This document shows, one piece after another, positions 50,958-60,353 of a stretch of 64,000 nt of DNA. Numbering within the stretch: position 1 is the first letter of the stretch; each line of letters starts with the position of its first letter. A model generated the notes under the pieces. The model saw only the letters and a list, made by a program, of their open reading frames with translations. It made no database searches and was not told the DNA's origin. This DNA is from G965212005 sp965212005 (GTDB lineage Bacteria > Pseudomonadota > Gammaproteobacteria > Porifericomitales > Porifericomitaceae): assembly GCA_965212005.1 (NCBI GenBank), contig OZ243038.1, positions 186,001 to 250,000 of the forward strand. Direction: 5' to 3'. The position numbers and the translations under genes are program-made.

Positions 50958-52874
50958 TTAGGCGCAGCTGCTGCGTTGCTTGCTTTCATCCTGGAGCATG
51001 CGGACAAACTGCTCAATGTCCATGGGCCCCAGGTCGCCCCTGTCGCGGCTGCGGACGGAAATATTCCGTGCTTGAAATTCTCGATCTCCGAGAATCAACT
51101 GGTAGGGAATGCGCTGCATTTCATGTTCACGGATTTTAAGCCCGATTGTTTCATTTCTCAAGTCAGTTTCGGCACGCAGGTCCGATGATTGCAGTTGCTT
51201 GAGGGTTTTCCGAGCGTACCCGGCTTGTCTCTCGGTCAGCGCGATCACTATCACTTGCACGGGAGACAGCCATGAGGGCAGGGCACCGGCATGGTGTTCG
51301 ATCAGGATGCCGATGAATCGCTCCAGCGAACCCAGAATGGCACGGTGGATCATGACGGGAGAGCGGCGGCTGCCGTCTGCTGCCGCGTACGTCGCTCCCA
51401 GGCGCTCTGGCATGGAAAAATCCACTTGGATGGTACCGCATTGCCAGGAGCGGCCGATGCTGTCCTTGAGCACGAATTCGATCTTGGGCCCGTAGAAAGC
51501 TCCTTCCCCAGGCTGTAGCCGCCATTCAAGTTGGCTGTCCTGGACCGCGATCTTCAAGGCTTGTTCAGCCTTGTCCCACTGTTCGTTGCTGCCTACGCGC
51601 TGCGCCGGCCGGGTGGAGAGTGCGACAGCGAACTCTTTAAAGCCGAAATCCCGGTAGGCTTGCAAAGTCAATTCGATCAATGCGGAGACTTCGCTCTGCA
51701 ATTGATCCACCGCGCAGAAGATGTGGGCGTCGTCCTGAGTGAAGCGGCGGGCTCGCAATAAGCCGTGTAGCGTGCCTGAGGGCTCATTGCGGTGCACGAT
51801 GCCGAATTCAGCCATCCGTAGCGGCAATTCGCGATAGCTGTGCAGTCCTTGCCTGAATACTTGTATGTGCGCCGGACAGTTCATGGGCTTGATCGCATAT
51901 TCGCGGCTTTCGGCGCAGACGCTGAAAATCATGTCTCCGAACTTGTCCCAATGTCCGGATTGCTCCCAGAGAGTACGATCCAGCAGTTGTGGCGTGTGCA
52001 CTTCCTGGTAGCCGTGGTGTTCGAGCAGCTGGCGGATGTATTGTTCTACCAGGCGAAACAAGGTCCAGCCGCGAGCGTGCCAAAATGCCATGCCCGGCGC
52101 CTCGGGCTGAAAATGGAACAGTTGCAGCTTCGTGCCCAATTTACGGTGGTCGCGCCGCTCTGCTTCTTTCAGCCGGTGCAGGTACGCTTGCAGTGATTTC
52201 AGGTCCGGCCAGGCGGTGCCGTAAATGCGCTGCAGCATTGGCAGCCCCGGATCTCCCCTCCAATAGGCACCCGCCAGCCGGGTTAGCTGAAAATGGCGCA
52301 GATGGCGGGTATTCGGTACATGTGGACCGCGGCACATATCCACGTATTCCTCGTGCTGATACAGCGCGATGCTCTCATCCTGCGGAATGCCGTCGATAAT
52401 CTCCAGCTTGTAGGGTTCGTTGCGTTCCTGAAAAGTCCGCACAGCCTGTTCCCGGCCGACGACTTTGCGGACCACCTGGTAGTTGCGCCGGCTCAGTTCA
52501 TGCATGCGTGCCTCGATCGCGGCCATGTCTTCCGGCGTAAACGGGCGCGAATAGTCTACGTCATAGTAGAAACCGTCTTCGATAACCGGGCCGATAGCCA
52601 TTTTGGCTTCCGGGTACAGTTGCTTGATCGCGTGTCCCATCAGATGGGCCAGGGAATGGCGCACGATCTCGATGCCTTTCGCATCCCGAATCGTAATAAT
52701 ATGCACCTTGGCGTCTTCCTGCAGTTCCACGCAGGCATCCACCAGGCGTCCGTCCACCGATCCGGCCAAGGCGCTGCGCGCCAGCCCTGATCCTATGTCT
52801 TCCGCTACTTGACGCACCGAGGGAGCCTGCGGATAGCAGTGCTGTGAGCCGTCAGGCAGGGTGATCGTGGGCAC
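50958..52874 (-). CDS. thrS: Threonyl-tRNA synthetase
   Basis: A 638-residue class II synthetase. The TGS domain (about 1-60) precedes the second-additional domain with HSLAHLMGHAIKQLYP and the editing-site histidines. The catalytic domain has the zinc-binding PMNCPAHIQVF, motif 2 (RNEPSGTLHGLLRARRFTQDD) and motif 3 (HRAILGSLERFIGILIEH). The C-terminal anticodon-binding domain is complete. The start is a GTG at 52874. It precedes infC by 21 bp, the conserved order. Confidence 0.96.
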   Translation of the reverse strand: MPTITLPDGSQHCYPQAPSVRQVAEDIGSGLARSALAGSVDGRLVDACVELQEDAKVHIITIRDAKGIEIVRHSLAHLMGHAIKQLYPEAKMAIGPVIEDGFYYDVDYSRPFTPEDMAAIEARMHELSRRNYQVVRKVVGREQAVRTFQERNEPYKLEIIDGIPQDESIALYQHEEYVDMCRGPHVPNTRHLRHFQLTRLAGAYWRGDPGLPMLQRIYGTAWPDLKSLQAYLHRLKEAERRDHRKLGTKLQLFHFQPEAPGMAFWHARGWTLFRLVEQYIRQLLEHHGYQEVHTPQLLDRTLWEQSGHWDKFGDMIFSVCAESREYAIKPMNCPAHIQVFRQGLHSYRELPLRMAEFGIVHRNEPSGTLHGLLRARRFTQDDAHIFCAVDQLQSEVSALIELTLQAYRDFGFKEFAVALSTRPAQRVGSNEQWDKAEQALKIAVQDSQLEWRLQPGEGAFYGPKIEFVLKDSIGRSWQCGTIQVDFSMPERLGATYAAADGSRRSPVMIHRAILGSLERFIGILIEHHAGALPSWLSPVQVIVIALTERQAGYARKTLKQLQSSDLRAETDLRNETIGLKIREHEMQRIPYQLILGDREFQARNISVRSRDRGDLGPMDIEQFVRMLQDESKQRSSCA

Positions 52875-53366
52875 GCTATGTTCGCGGCCTGTTCAGTGCC
52901 GGGAAGGCGCGCTGAAGTGCGGGGGGCGCGGCGTCATGAAATAAAAAATATTTTCCAATCAAATAGATATATGAAAGGCCTGTTGCCAGATCCGTGTTAT
53001 TTGTCCCGTTATTTTGCCCGCCATTCCCGAATAGGGCCGGTCCCTCTGAGCAGACGTTGTTTCGGTCGAGACGGCAGCCCGGCTGCCATCCCGGTCGAAT
53101 TTCGTTCATCCGCATTGCCAGTGTAAGGCCCAAGGGCCAATATTAGTCTATAATTCAAATTATTATACAGTCTACGGTCCGGTGCTGAGAAGTCTCACGT
53201 TTATCCAGGGTCGCCATTACTCTGCCAGATGCTCCTGGGCTCGGCAGCGACAGCGGAAAGTCCCTGTGAGTGTAGGTGCAGGTTGGGGGTTGAATAGCAG
53301 CTTTTTGAAGATTAAAGGACTTAAAACAGGTAAGTATGAGTCTGATCAGGTCGGAAGGCTGGGATT
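52875..53366. other. 492-bp divergent gap between thrS and the NarX-like kinase
   Basis: No gene is supported. Two AT-rich patches, at about 52941-52975 and 53140-53165, are promoter-like. The second contains a TATAAT (53149-53154) for the plus strand, with no convincing -35. I saw no known riboswitch. A possible small ORF at 53182-53370 has no family features. Confidence 0.5.
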
Positions 53367-55184
53367 ATGAGCACGGAAAGCATCGCCGTCACAGAGAACC
53401 CGCTGGTCGTCAGGCATATGGACGGGCGACGCTTTCAAGCGGCGTTTATCCTGTTATTCCTGTTCGTGGCGCTGGTACTGGGCGATTGGTTGAGTGTGCG
53501 CATGCTGGAGCAGCAGAAGCACCAATTTAGCCTGTTACAGTCCAGTCATGAGAATATGACTGCTTTGTTGGGTGCATTAGACGAGGCAGACGCCTCTGCG
53601 GCTCTCTCCACTTCGGGGACCGGTCGAACCCAGATCCTGGGCACCAGATTAGACCAGGCAGACGCCTCTGTGGCTCTCTCCACGCGGGTTGCCGCGTCGT
53701 TGTGGGCCGCGCGCCTGGAAAATCAGCTGGAAACGCTGCGGATAGAGTTTCCGGCGTTTTCCAAGGGAGAGTTTCCGGTCAAGCTTATATTCTTGCAGCA
53801 GCAGCTGCGGGACTGGTCCATGGAGACGGGGCTGCCAGCCAGTGCCCGCTCTCGCGCCGCGCTCCAGGACTTACTGCTCCTTCTGGAGCGACAAAAGGTC
53901 CAATTGAGGCGAGCAGAGTTTGGGGCGCTTCTGTTCTGGCTGTTGCCGACGTTCTTTCTGCTGCTGGTGGTAGTCTTGGTTCTGTGGCGCCCTGCCGGGT
54001 CATTGTTGCAGCACTTGCCGTTCCTCCGTACTGAGGTACCGGGCGCGGACTTGGGAACTTCCTCGCACGTCAAACTTATCCTGCACTGTCTGGAGTCTTT
54101 GTCCGTGGGGCTGGCCTCCCTGGATGAGAAAGAGGAGGAGCCGGCAGCCTCCAGGGAATTCTATGCATTATTGCTCTCACACGTGGAGAGCGTCACCGGT
54201 GCAAGCGGCAGTATCCTGTACCAGATCAGCGAAGAGAACACCTACACTCCTTTAGTCGTGAGCGGGTCGGCCCGGTTTTCCTCGAAAAACGTGAAAGGAA
54301 TGGTGGCTTGCAAAGGGAGCCAGTCCTGCGTTCCCTGTCAGAGCTTCGACAGGCTGCAACAGTATTCCTGGGTGTGTATCGGTCTGGAGGACGTAAAGGA
54401 TCAGACTAATAGTGCCCGCAGTTGCCTGTTGTTGCAAATGCCCGCCGTGGCATTGACCTGGCAGCAAAAACAGTTCCTTTCCCAAGTGGCGCAGATTGTG
54501 TCCAGTATTTTGTACGGAGAGCAGCGCGTCAGGCGAAGCAAGCGCCTGGTACAGTATCAGGAGCGTTCCATGATTGCCCAGGAACTGCACGATTCATTGG
54601 CGCAATCCCTGTCTTACCTGAAAATACAGGTGACTCGTCTCAGTTCCCTGACGCGCACCGTACCCCCCGAGAAACTGAACTACGCGGACGACATGATCCA
54701 GGAATTGCGGACTGCATTGGACATCTCCTATCGCCAGCTCCGGGAATTGATCACTACTTTTCGGCTGACGACAAACGGACGCACCCTGGAATTGGCCCTG
54801 GAAGATTCCGTGGAGGAGTTTGAAAATCGCAGCGGTATTGCTTTTCATTTGGATAATCGTCTGCCTAGAGACAAACTGTCTGCCTCCAGCGAGATCCAGG
54901 TACTGCAAATTGCACGCGGAGCCATTGCCAATGTAGTGCAGCATTCCGGCGCCAGGCGCTGCGATGTTTCCCTGTCTCAAAATGATGAGGCTATACTCCT
55001 GCTGATCGATGACGATGGCTGTGGGAGGGTGCAGGAAAACTGGCAATTCAACAAGCACGGCTTAAAGATTATGCGGGAGCGTGCGGAACAGCTGAAGGGT
55101 GAATTGCACGTGGAAGCCAGTCCCCTTGGCGGTGTGCGCGTCCGCTTGGAAAGCCCGATGCATAACTCAAGGAAAGGAGCATAG
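53367..55184 (+). CDS. NarX-like sensor histidine kinase
   Basis: A 605-residue membrane kinase with spans at about 24-40 and 187-207 around a periplasmic sensor domain, then a GAF-like region with a cysteine cluster (C315, C321, C324, C337), a HisKA_3 dimerisation box with the phospho-acceptor H408 (QELHDSLAQSL) and a C-terminal HATPase (VVQHSGARRCDVSL, DDDGCG). This is the NarX/NarQ/NreB layout. No nitrate-binding P-box could be recognised, so the signal is unknown. A nearly exact 36-bp repeat at 72-bp distance (53577-53612 and 53649-53684) encodes LDxADASxALST twice in the sensor domain. The regulator gene follows by 6 bp. Confidence 0.85.
   Translation: MSTESIAVTENPLVVRHMDGRRFQAAFILLFLFVALVLGDWLSVRMLEQQKHQFSLLQSSHENMTALLGALDEADASAALSTSGTGRTQILGTRLDQADASVALSTRVAASLWAARLENQLETLRIEFPAFSKGEFPVKLIFLQQQLRDWSMETGLPASARSRAALQDLLLLLERQKVQLRRAEFGALLFWLLPTFFLLLVVVLVLWRPAGSLLQHLPFLRTEVPGADLGTSSHVKLILHCLESLSVGLASLDEKEEEPAASREFYALLLSHVESVTGASGSILYQISEENTYTPLVVSGSARFSSKNVKGMVACKGSQSCVPCQSFDRLQQYSWVCIGLEDVKDQTNSARSCLLLQMPAVALTWQQKQFLSQVAQIVSSILYGEQRVRRSKRLVQYQERSMIAQELHDSLAQSLSYLKIQVTRLSSLTRTVPPEKLNYADDMIQELRTALDISYRQLRELITTFRLTTNGRTLELALEDSVEEFENRSGIAFHLDNRLPRDKLSASSEIQVLQIARGAIANVVQHSGARRCDVSLSQNDEAILLLIDDDGCGRVQENWQFNKHGLKIMRERAEQLKGELHVEASPLGGVRVRLESPMHNSRKGA
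53577..53684 (+). repeat. Direct 36-bp repeat in the sensor domain
   Basis: Copies at 53577-53612 and 53649-53684 differ at two positions. The intervening 36 bp are not repeated. Both copies are in frame. Confidence 0.8.
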
Positions 55185-55190
55185 AGCTTC

Positions 55191-55838
55191 ATGAAAACAG
55201 AAAGTACGATTCTGGTTATCGATGACCATCCTCTTCTACGCAAGGGGATGGCACAGTTGATAGAGATGGACAAGGAATTCAGCCTCATTGGTGAGGCGGC
55301 AAATGGTGAAGAAGGGATTGAACTTGCCGCCAGGCTGAAACCGGACATTATCTTGCTGGACCTGAACATGAAGGGAATGGACGGGATGCAAGTGCTTGAG
55401 CAGCTGAAAAAGGCAGAGTGTCCTGCCCTGATTATCGTGCTGACCGTTAGTAACAATGAACAAGACCTGGTTGCCGCTTTAAGTGGCGGTGCAGATGGAT
55501 ACCTGCTCAAAGACATGGAGCCGGATGACATTTTAAGCAAGCTGAGAAACGCTGCGCACGGACATATCATTCTGGACGAGACGTTGACCGGGCTGTTGGC
55601 AAATTCCTTTCGTGACAAGAATGGTGGCAACCTGGCTCCCACGAATAGAAAGTCCTTAACGCCCCGCGAAGAGCAGATCCTGGATCTGATTTCTGCCGGC
55701 ATGAGTAACAAGATGATCGCTCACAAATTGGAAATCAGCGACGGTACAGTCAAAGTCCACGTGAAGAACATGCTGCGCAAGCTGAATTTCCAATCACGCC
55801 TGCAAGCAGCCGTGTGGGCATTGAATAATCGATCCTGA
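55191..55838 (+). CDS. NarL/FixJ-family response regulator
   Basis: A 215-residue regulator with a receiver domain (D11-D12 acidic pocket, phospho-acceptor D57 in IILLDLNM) and a C-terminal LuxR-type helix-turn-helix (SLTPREEQILDLISAGMSNK). It is the partner of the NarX-like kinase, six bases upstream, and resembles NarL/NarP/NreC in length. Target genes are unknown; the next gene downstream and the porin at 58423 are candidates. Confidence 0.9.
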   Translation: MKTESTILVIDDHPLLRKGMAQLIEMDKEFSLIGEAANGEEGIELAARLKPDIILLDLNMKGMDGMQVLEQLKKAECPALIIVLTVSNNEQDLVAALSGGADGYLLKDMEPDDILSKLRNAAHGHIILDETLTGLLANSFRDKNGGNLAPTNRKSLTPREEQILDLISAGMSNKMIAHKLEISDGTVKVHVKNMLRKLNFQSRLQAAVWALNNRS

Positions 55839-55857
55839 AGGCAGGTTCGTTATTCCT

Positions 55858-58074
55858 TTGAAGTCATTCCGCGGCGACTTTCCTTTGTTCGAAAACCTGG
55901 CTTCGTATTTACAGCGAAATCCGCCCAGGCGGAATGACGGCAGCCTGCTGACCATCTCGGAGGCGGCTCGGTTGCTGAAGAATTTACGGCAGGTTGCTTT
56001 CGAGCTTGATCCGAGTTTTTTCCTGCGTGTACTTAATCCAAGCTGGCACCAGCTCACCGGTTACGCCCCCAGAGAGTGTTTGGGCTCCAATTTTCTGGAT
56101 TACGTGTACCCCCGGGATCGAGGCTTGTGCCGGGAATATTTTCGCAGCCTGACTCGGGAATGCTTGACGGAATCCTCTGTCACGATACGTATCATGCGCC
56201 GAGATGAAGCATCCCGTTGGGTGATTTTGCGCGCCAATCAGTCTCTTGATCAGGGAAAAAAGAATGAAGAAGGCAGTATTGTCGGTACCTTGGCTGACGT
56301 GACTTTAGGCGTGCAGAAAGAAAAAACCCGTCATGCCCACCAGCGCAGCCTGGATAATTTGATCAATTATCTGCCGGCAATGATCTGCCGGAGACGTAAT
56401 GACAAAAGCTGGACAATGGAATACGCCAGCGAGGGGAGCCGCGAATTGCTGGGCTACGAACCTGAAGAACTCATCAATAATCGCCGCATCAGCTACAACA
56501 GTCTGCTGCATCCTGAAGACCAGGAGCGGCTCTGGGACGAGATTCAAGCCAAGCTGCGCGAAGATCAGCAGTTTGAGTTGACTTACCGGGTCATCACGGC
56601 TGATAAGGAAATCAAATGGGTGTTTGAATTGGGGCGCGGGGTTCATTCCAGGAGCGGCTTGTTGCTAAGCGTGGAGAGCGTGGTCTGCGACGCCACGCAT
56701 CGTCATAAGATGGAGCTGTTGCAACAGCAGCAAGCCTTGTACGATGAGGAAACCAAGCTGCCCAACTTCAGCCTGTTTGTCGATCGGTTGCAGCAGGCTG
56801 CATTACGGCATGCATCGCAGCGGGATTCGCAACAGAAGGGGATATACGCGCTGCTGATGGTCGGCATTGATAAACCAGGGCAGGCACCGCACGGGGAACT
56901 TCCACCGCTGGACCTGCTCGTGCACAAAATCGGAAAGCGATTACACAAGCTGCTGCAGGGAGCCAATTCCCTGGCGCGCCTGGAAAGGGACAAGTTTGGC
57001 GTTTTACTGGAAGAGGTGGAGGATTTTGACGATCTGATCATCAAAGCGAGGTCCCTGCAGGAACAGGTCCAGGTGCCGACGCTAATCGGCGGGCAGGAGT
57101 ACCGGTTCAGTGCAAGCATCGGCATTGCCGTGTTCGGATCTGGCCAATATCAAGAAGCAAACTTGATGATGATTAAAGCCCACACCGCTCTTGGCCGAGC
57201 CCAGGCATTGGGAGGCGGACGTTACGAAATCCTGGATACCCGAGACCATTCAGGAATGCCCGCGGCATCGACCATGAACACAGAACTCAAGTATGCCCTG
57301 GAACAAGGCGAGTTGCTGGTCTATTGGGATCCGGTAGTGGCAGTCGGCAGCGGCGGCTTGGCGGCACTGGAAGCACGCCTGATCTGGCTGCACCGGCGCC
57401 GCGGGTTGCTCCGTACCGAGCAATTTGTGCCTGCCTTGCCTGACTCTCAATTGCTTGTTTCGCTTTGGGAATGGATGCTGCACGAGATCAACCGGCAGCT
57501 TGGCACTTGGCAGCACTTCGGGGACGTCGATCCGAAGCGGATCAGAATACAGATTAGTGCTGCTACCCGTCTGGACATAGATTCCATTTTGCATTTGGGA
57601 AAAGAGTTGTTCCAGGCAGAGAAAAAAATACAGCCTTTTGAGCTGACGATCGGCCTGAGCGGACACATCCTGTCGCAGGACACACGGAAAGTGCGGAAAT
57701 TGCTGGACGATATCAAAAAGCGGCGCAACGTGCATTTGTTGCTGTGGTCCTTCGATCTGGATAGCAACATCCTGCTGCGCTGGCGTGAATACATCGATTA
57801 CCTTGGACTGGAACAGGATTTGCTCAACGACAGCGAGGAAAATATCCACTTGGCGCCCATTCTGATCCGCTGGGCACGAGACCTGAGTATAAAGACGATA
57901 TTGCGTAATTCATCGGATGCCGGCCAGTTTTCCCGGCTGTCCGCGTTGGGGATCGACTATCTGCAAGGCAACCTGTCCGGTACTTGTATCGAACCGGACC
58001 GCATATTGCAGCTGCTGGAAAACCAGGAACGCAATTGGCTGAAGCTTAACCTGAAGCAGGCAGAACAAGTTTAG
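55858..58074 (+). CDS. PAS-PAS protein with degenerate GGDEF and EAL domains
   Basis: A 738-residue cytoplasmic protein with two PAS domains (about 35-150 and 165-285, e.g. LLGYEPEELINNRRISY), a GGDEF-fold domain (about 290-460) and an EAL-fold domain (about 480-720). The diguanylate-cyclase signature is replaced by ERDKF at 376-380, and the EAL signature is reduced to EARLIW at 505-510, with the other metal ligands not evident. Both domains look enzymatically inactive, so it is probably a c-di-GMP-binding or protein-binding signalling protein. The start is a TTG at 55858 with AAGGCAGG about 15 nt upstream. It follows the response regulator by 19 bp in the same direction. Confidence 0.85.
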   Translation: MKSFRGDFPLFENLASYLQRNPPRRNDGSLLTISEAARLLKNLRQVAFELDPSFFLRVLNPSWHQLTGYAPRECLGSNFLDYVYPRDRGLCREYFRSLTRECLTESSVTIRIMRRDEASRWVILRANQSLDQGKKNEEGSIVGTLADVTLGVQKEKTRHAHQRSLDNLINYLPAMICRRRNDKSWTMEYASEGSRELLGYEPEELINNRRISYNSLLHPEDQERLWDEIQAKLREDQQFELTYRVITADKEIKWVFELGRGVHSRSGLLLSVESVVCDATHRHKMELLQQQQALYDEETKLPNFSLFVDRLQQAALRHASQRDSQQKGIYALLMVGIDKPGQAPHGELPPLDLLVHKIGKRLHKLLQGANSLARLERDKFGVLLEEVEDFDDLIIKARSLQEQVQVPTLIGGQEYRFSASIGIAVFGSGQYQEANLMMIKAHTALGRAQALGGGRYEILDTRDHSGMPAASTMNTELKYALEQGELLVYWDPVVAVGSGGLAALEARLIWLHRRRGLLRTEQFVPALPDSQLLVSLWEWMLHEINRQLGTWQHFGDVDPKRIRIQISAATRLDIDSILHLGKELFQAEKKIQPFELTIGLSGHILSQDTRKVRKLLDDIKKRRNVHLLLWSFDLDSNILLRWREYIDYLGLEQDLLNDSEENIHLAPILIRWARDLSIKTILRNSSDAGQFSRLSALGIDYLQGNLSGTCIEPDRILQLLENQERNWLKLNLKQAEQV

Positions 58075-58422
58075 CGCGAAGTGTGGCAACCGGGATGGAT
58101 TCCATGCCGGGGCGCTGCAACCCGCCGGACTACACATAGCCACTTCCCGCGGCGTGATTGGCGCATCCGTCCTCGCCATTGTATTTATAATTAGGTATTT
58201 TATTTATAGGATGCCATGTTCAAACTACGGCACGGTCGGACATGCAAATTGTGGCCATCGGGCAGTATTCGCCGCCGGATGGAGCGCTTGACCGGACTGC
58301 AGAGGGGTATGCAGATTATGAATCCAGCGGAAGGATTTCTTTCAGCCGAGACACCCTTGGCGCCTGTGCCAGGGAAATCCATCTATCGCTATCCAATTCT
58401 TGCTTTTCTTGGGGGAAATACG
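58075..58422. other. 348-bp gap upstream of the porin gene
   Basis: No gene is supported, although the porin frame is open back to 58216; that part lacks family features. TATAAT at 58186-58191 inside an AT-rich stretch is a -10 candidate, without a good -35. This could be where the NarL-like regulator acts. Confidence 0.45.
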
Positions 58423-59376
58423 ATGAAAAAACAGCTATGCAGCGCCATTTTCGGTTTGACCATCCTGCTTGCAACCGGGGCATCCTATGCCCAGGGTGGC
58501 TTTATGGGTATGGTCAAGGAAGATTTCAGTGCCACCCTGAGCATGACCACGGAGTATGTATTTCGCGGACAGTCATTCAGCGGTGAAGAGCCGGCCATCC
58601 AAGGCAGCTTCGACTTTTCCCGCGGCAATTTTTTCGCCGGAGTTTGGGGCTCGAGCCTCAAGGGCGAGCGGGGAGTTCGTAGTCAGTCGGTACAGACACC
58701 GATCGATTTTTCCATAGCAGATAATCGTCCCGCAATGCCCGTAGACTGCAGTGCGGAGACTTCAGTCAGCAGTTGTGCTGCTTTGATTAACGGCGACGCT
58801 ACCTTGGATGACGCAGAGAAAGCGGAGGCAATTGGTCAATTATTCACGCTTTCCACTGTCACAGCTAATGACGGCTTTGAATTGGAAGTGGATCTTTACC
58901 TGGGCTATACGAATTCCATTGGTGGCGTCGAATGGTATATACAGCCCATCTACTACTGGTTCCCCGATGCCGATGATGCATCCGGCGCGGAAACCGATCA
59001 ATTTGAAATCTGGCTGGGCGCTTCGTATACCTTCCCCAGCACTGCATCCACGCTCAGCGGGCTGTACGCGTATTCGCCGGACTTTACGCTGGAAGACGGT
59101 AACGGTCACTACTTCTATGGCAACCTGTCATTCGCCTTACCCAATGACTTTAATATCGATGGAGGCATTGGTTATCAGGACGTGGAAGGAGACAAGACGA
59201 CGCCTGACGGCTATGATTACCTGCAATGGGATGCCGGTGTTACCCTTTCCAGACTCGGATTCGACTTCGATCTGCGTTATTACGACACCGATGAAGACGA
59301 TAGCCTGGTCGCGTTCTGGGGCGGGGATGAGAATATTGACGCCAGAATAGTATTCAGCGTCTCGCGCAGTTTCTGA
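58423..59376 (+). CDS. TorF-family putative porin (TIGR02001 type)
   Basis: A 317-residue outer-membrane beta-barrel. A signal peptide (KQLCSAIFGLTILLATGASYA, about 1-24) precedes SATLSMTTEYVFRGQSFSG and the strand FFAGVWGSSL, the start of the TorF/Gcw_chp family. Aromatic strands alternate with acidic loops, and the chain ends in FSVSRSF with a terminal phenylalanine. GGGGGAA lies six bases before the ATG. An extra loop with two cysteines (CSAETSVSSC, about 107-116) may form a disulfide. The transported compound is unknown. Confidence 0.85.
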   Translation: MKKQLCSAIFGLTILLATGASYAQGGFMGMVKEDFSATLSMTTEYVFRGQSFSGEEPAIQGSFDFSRGNFFAGVWGSSLKGERGVRSQSVQTPIDFSIADNRPAMPVDCSAETSVSSCAALINGDATLDDAEKAEAIGQLFTLSTVTANDGFELEVDLYLGYTNSIGGVEWYIQPIYYWFPDADDASGAETDQFEIWLGASYTFPSTASTLSGLYAYSPDFTLEDGNGHYFYGNLSFALPNDFNIDGGIGYQDVEGDKTTPDGYDYLQWDAGVTLSRLGFDFDLRYYDTDEDDSLVAFWGGDENIDARIVFSVSRSF

Positions 59377-59389
59377 AAGTAGGCCGCTC

Positions 59390-59410
59390 GACGCTCTTAT
59401 TGGGAGCGTC
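59390..59410 (+). terminator. Hairpin after the porin gene
   Basis: GACGCTC (59390-59396) and GAGCGTC (59404-59410) form a 7-bp stem with a 7-nt loop, 14 bp past the porin stop. No T-run follows, so terminator activity is uncertain. Confidence 0.4.
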
Positions 59411-59570
59411 CATCTCCATTGAGCCGGAATGATCCGCCAGCGACCGGCTGAATGATAAGTTTGGCAGCCTGGCCGCCTCTGGGTGGCAGCAAATGGGCAG
59501 GACAGGCTTTTGCGCGCTGCTGCACCAGGAGAGTCTGATCCTCGAGGGAGGAACAAGCGACTGGTTCGAG

Positions 59571-60353
59571 ATGAAAAGCCGCGGGGTATTGTTGGATCTG
59601 AGTGGGGTGGTATACCAGGGAAATGAGCCTTTGCCGGGTGCGGTGGAGGCGATTCAGCGTCTGCAGACGGCCCGTTTTCCCCTGCTCTACCTGAGCAATA
59701 CCACCCGCAAGCCGCACGAGGCGATCCTGCACTCGCTGACGGACATGGGCATAGCAGTCCGGCAGGAACAGCTTTACACTGCCCCGCAGGCCGCCCGTAC
59801 CTACATGGAGCTGCATAAGCGGCACCCTTTACTGTTGCTGCCTCCGTGTTTGCGTGCCGAGTTCCCGCCCTCGCCACCGGATGCGGAGTGCGATTCCGTG
59901 CTACTCGGCGACGCCGGCTCCGAATTTCATTATGATTCGTTGAACCGTGCCCTGCGGATACTGTTGCGATCGTCGGCTCGCTTGTTGTTAACCATGGGCG
60001 AGAACCGCTATTTCCGTAGCGGGCAGGATTTTAACCTGGACGTGGGCCCTTTCGTACGCGCCTTGGAATATGCGGCAGACCTGCAGGCAAAAGTGCTCGG
60101 CAAACCCAGCGCGGAATTTTTCCACACTGCCTGCAAAGCCTTGCGATTGCCGCCAGGGCAGGTAGGGATGATTGGAGACGACGTGGAATCGGACGTGCTT
60201 GGAGCCGTCCAGGCAGGACTGTACGGCATCCTGGTTCGCACTGGCAAGTACCGTCCCGAGGATGAGCAGCGTCTGCAGCGCTGTCCGCCTCGTTTTAGCG
60301 TGGTCGCCGATCTGCCCGCTGCGGTCGATCAGATTTTGGAATCCTCGCATTGA
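59571..60353 (+). CDS. HAD-family phosphatase of the LHPP/HDHD2 type
   Basis: A 260-residue HAD-IIA hydrolase. The first motif reads VLLDLSGVVYQG, with D-x-S where most HADs have D-x-D; this is also the pattern of animal LHPP (phospholysine/phosphohistidine/pyrophosphate phosphatase). YLSNTTRKP, LDVGPFVRALEYA, VLGKPSAEFF and MIGDDVESDVLGA follow in the LHPP order. The ATG at 59571 begins just before motif I; the GGAGGA upstream is about 19 nt away, so an earlier start is not excluded. The next gene overlaps its stop. The natural substrate is unknown. Confidence 0.83.
   Translation: MKSRGVLLDLSGVVYQGNEPLPGAVEAIQRLQTARFPLLYLSNTTRKPHEAILHSLTDMGIAVRQEQLYTAPQAARTYMELHKRHPLLLLPPCLRAEFPPSPPDAECDSVLLGDAGSEFHYDSLNRALRILLRSSARLLLTMGENRYFRSGQDFNLDVGPFVRALEYAADLQAKVLGKPSAEFFHTACKALRLPPGQVGMIGDDVESDVLGAVQAGLYGILVRTGKYRPEDEQRLQRCPPRFSVVADLPAAVDQILESSH

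Noticed and set aside
53182..53370. Short frame of 62 codons before the sensor kinase
   Set aside because: No ribosome site, no family features, and it overlaps the kinase start.
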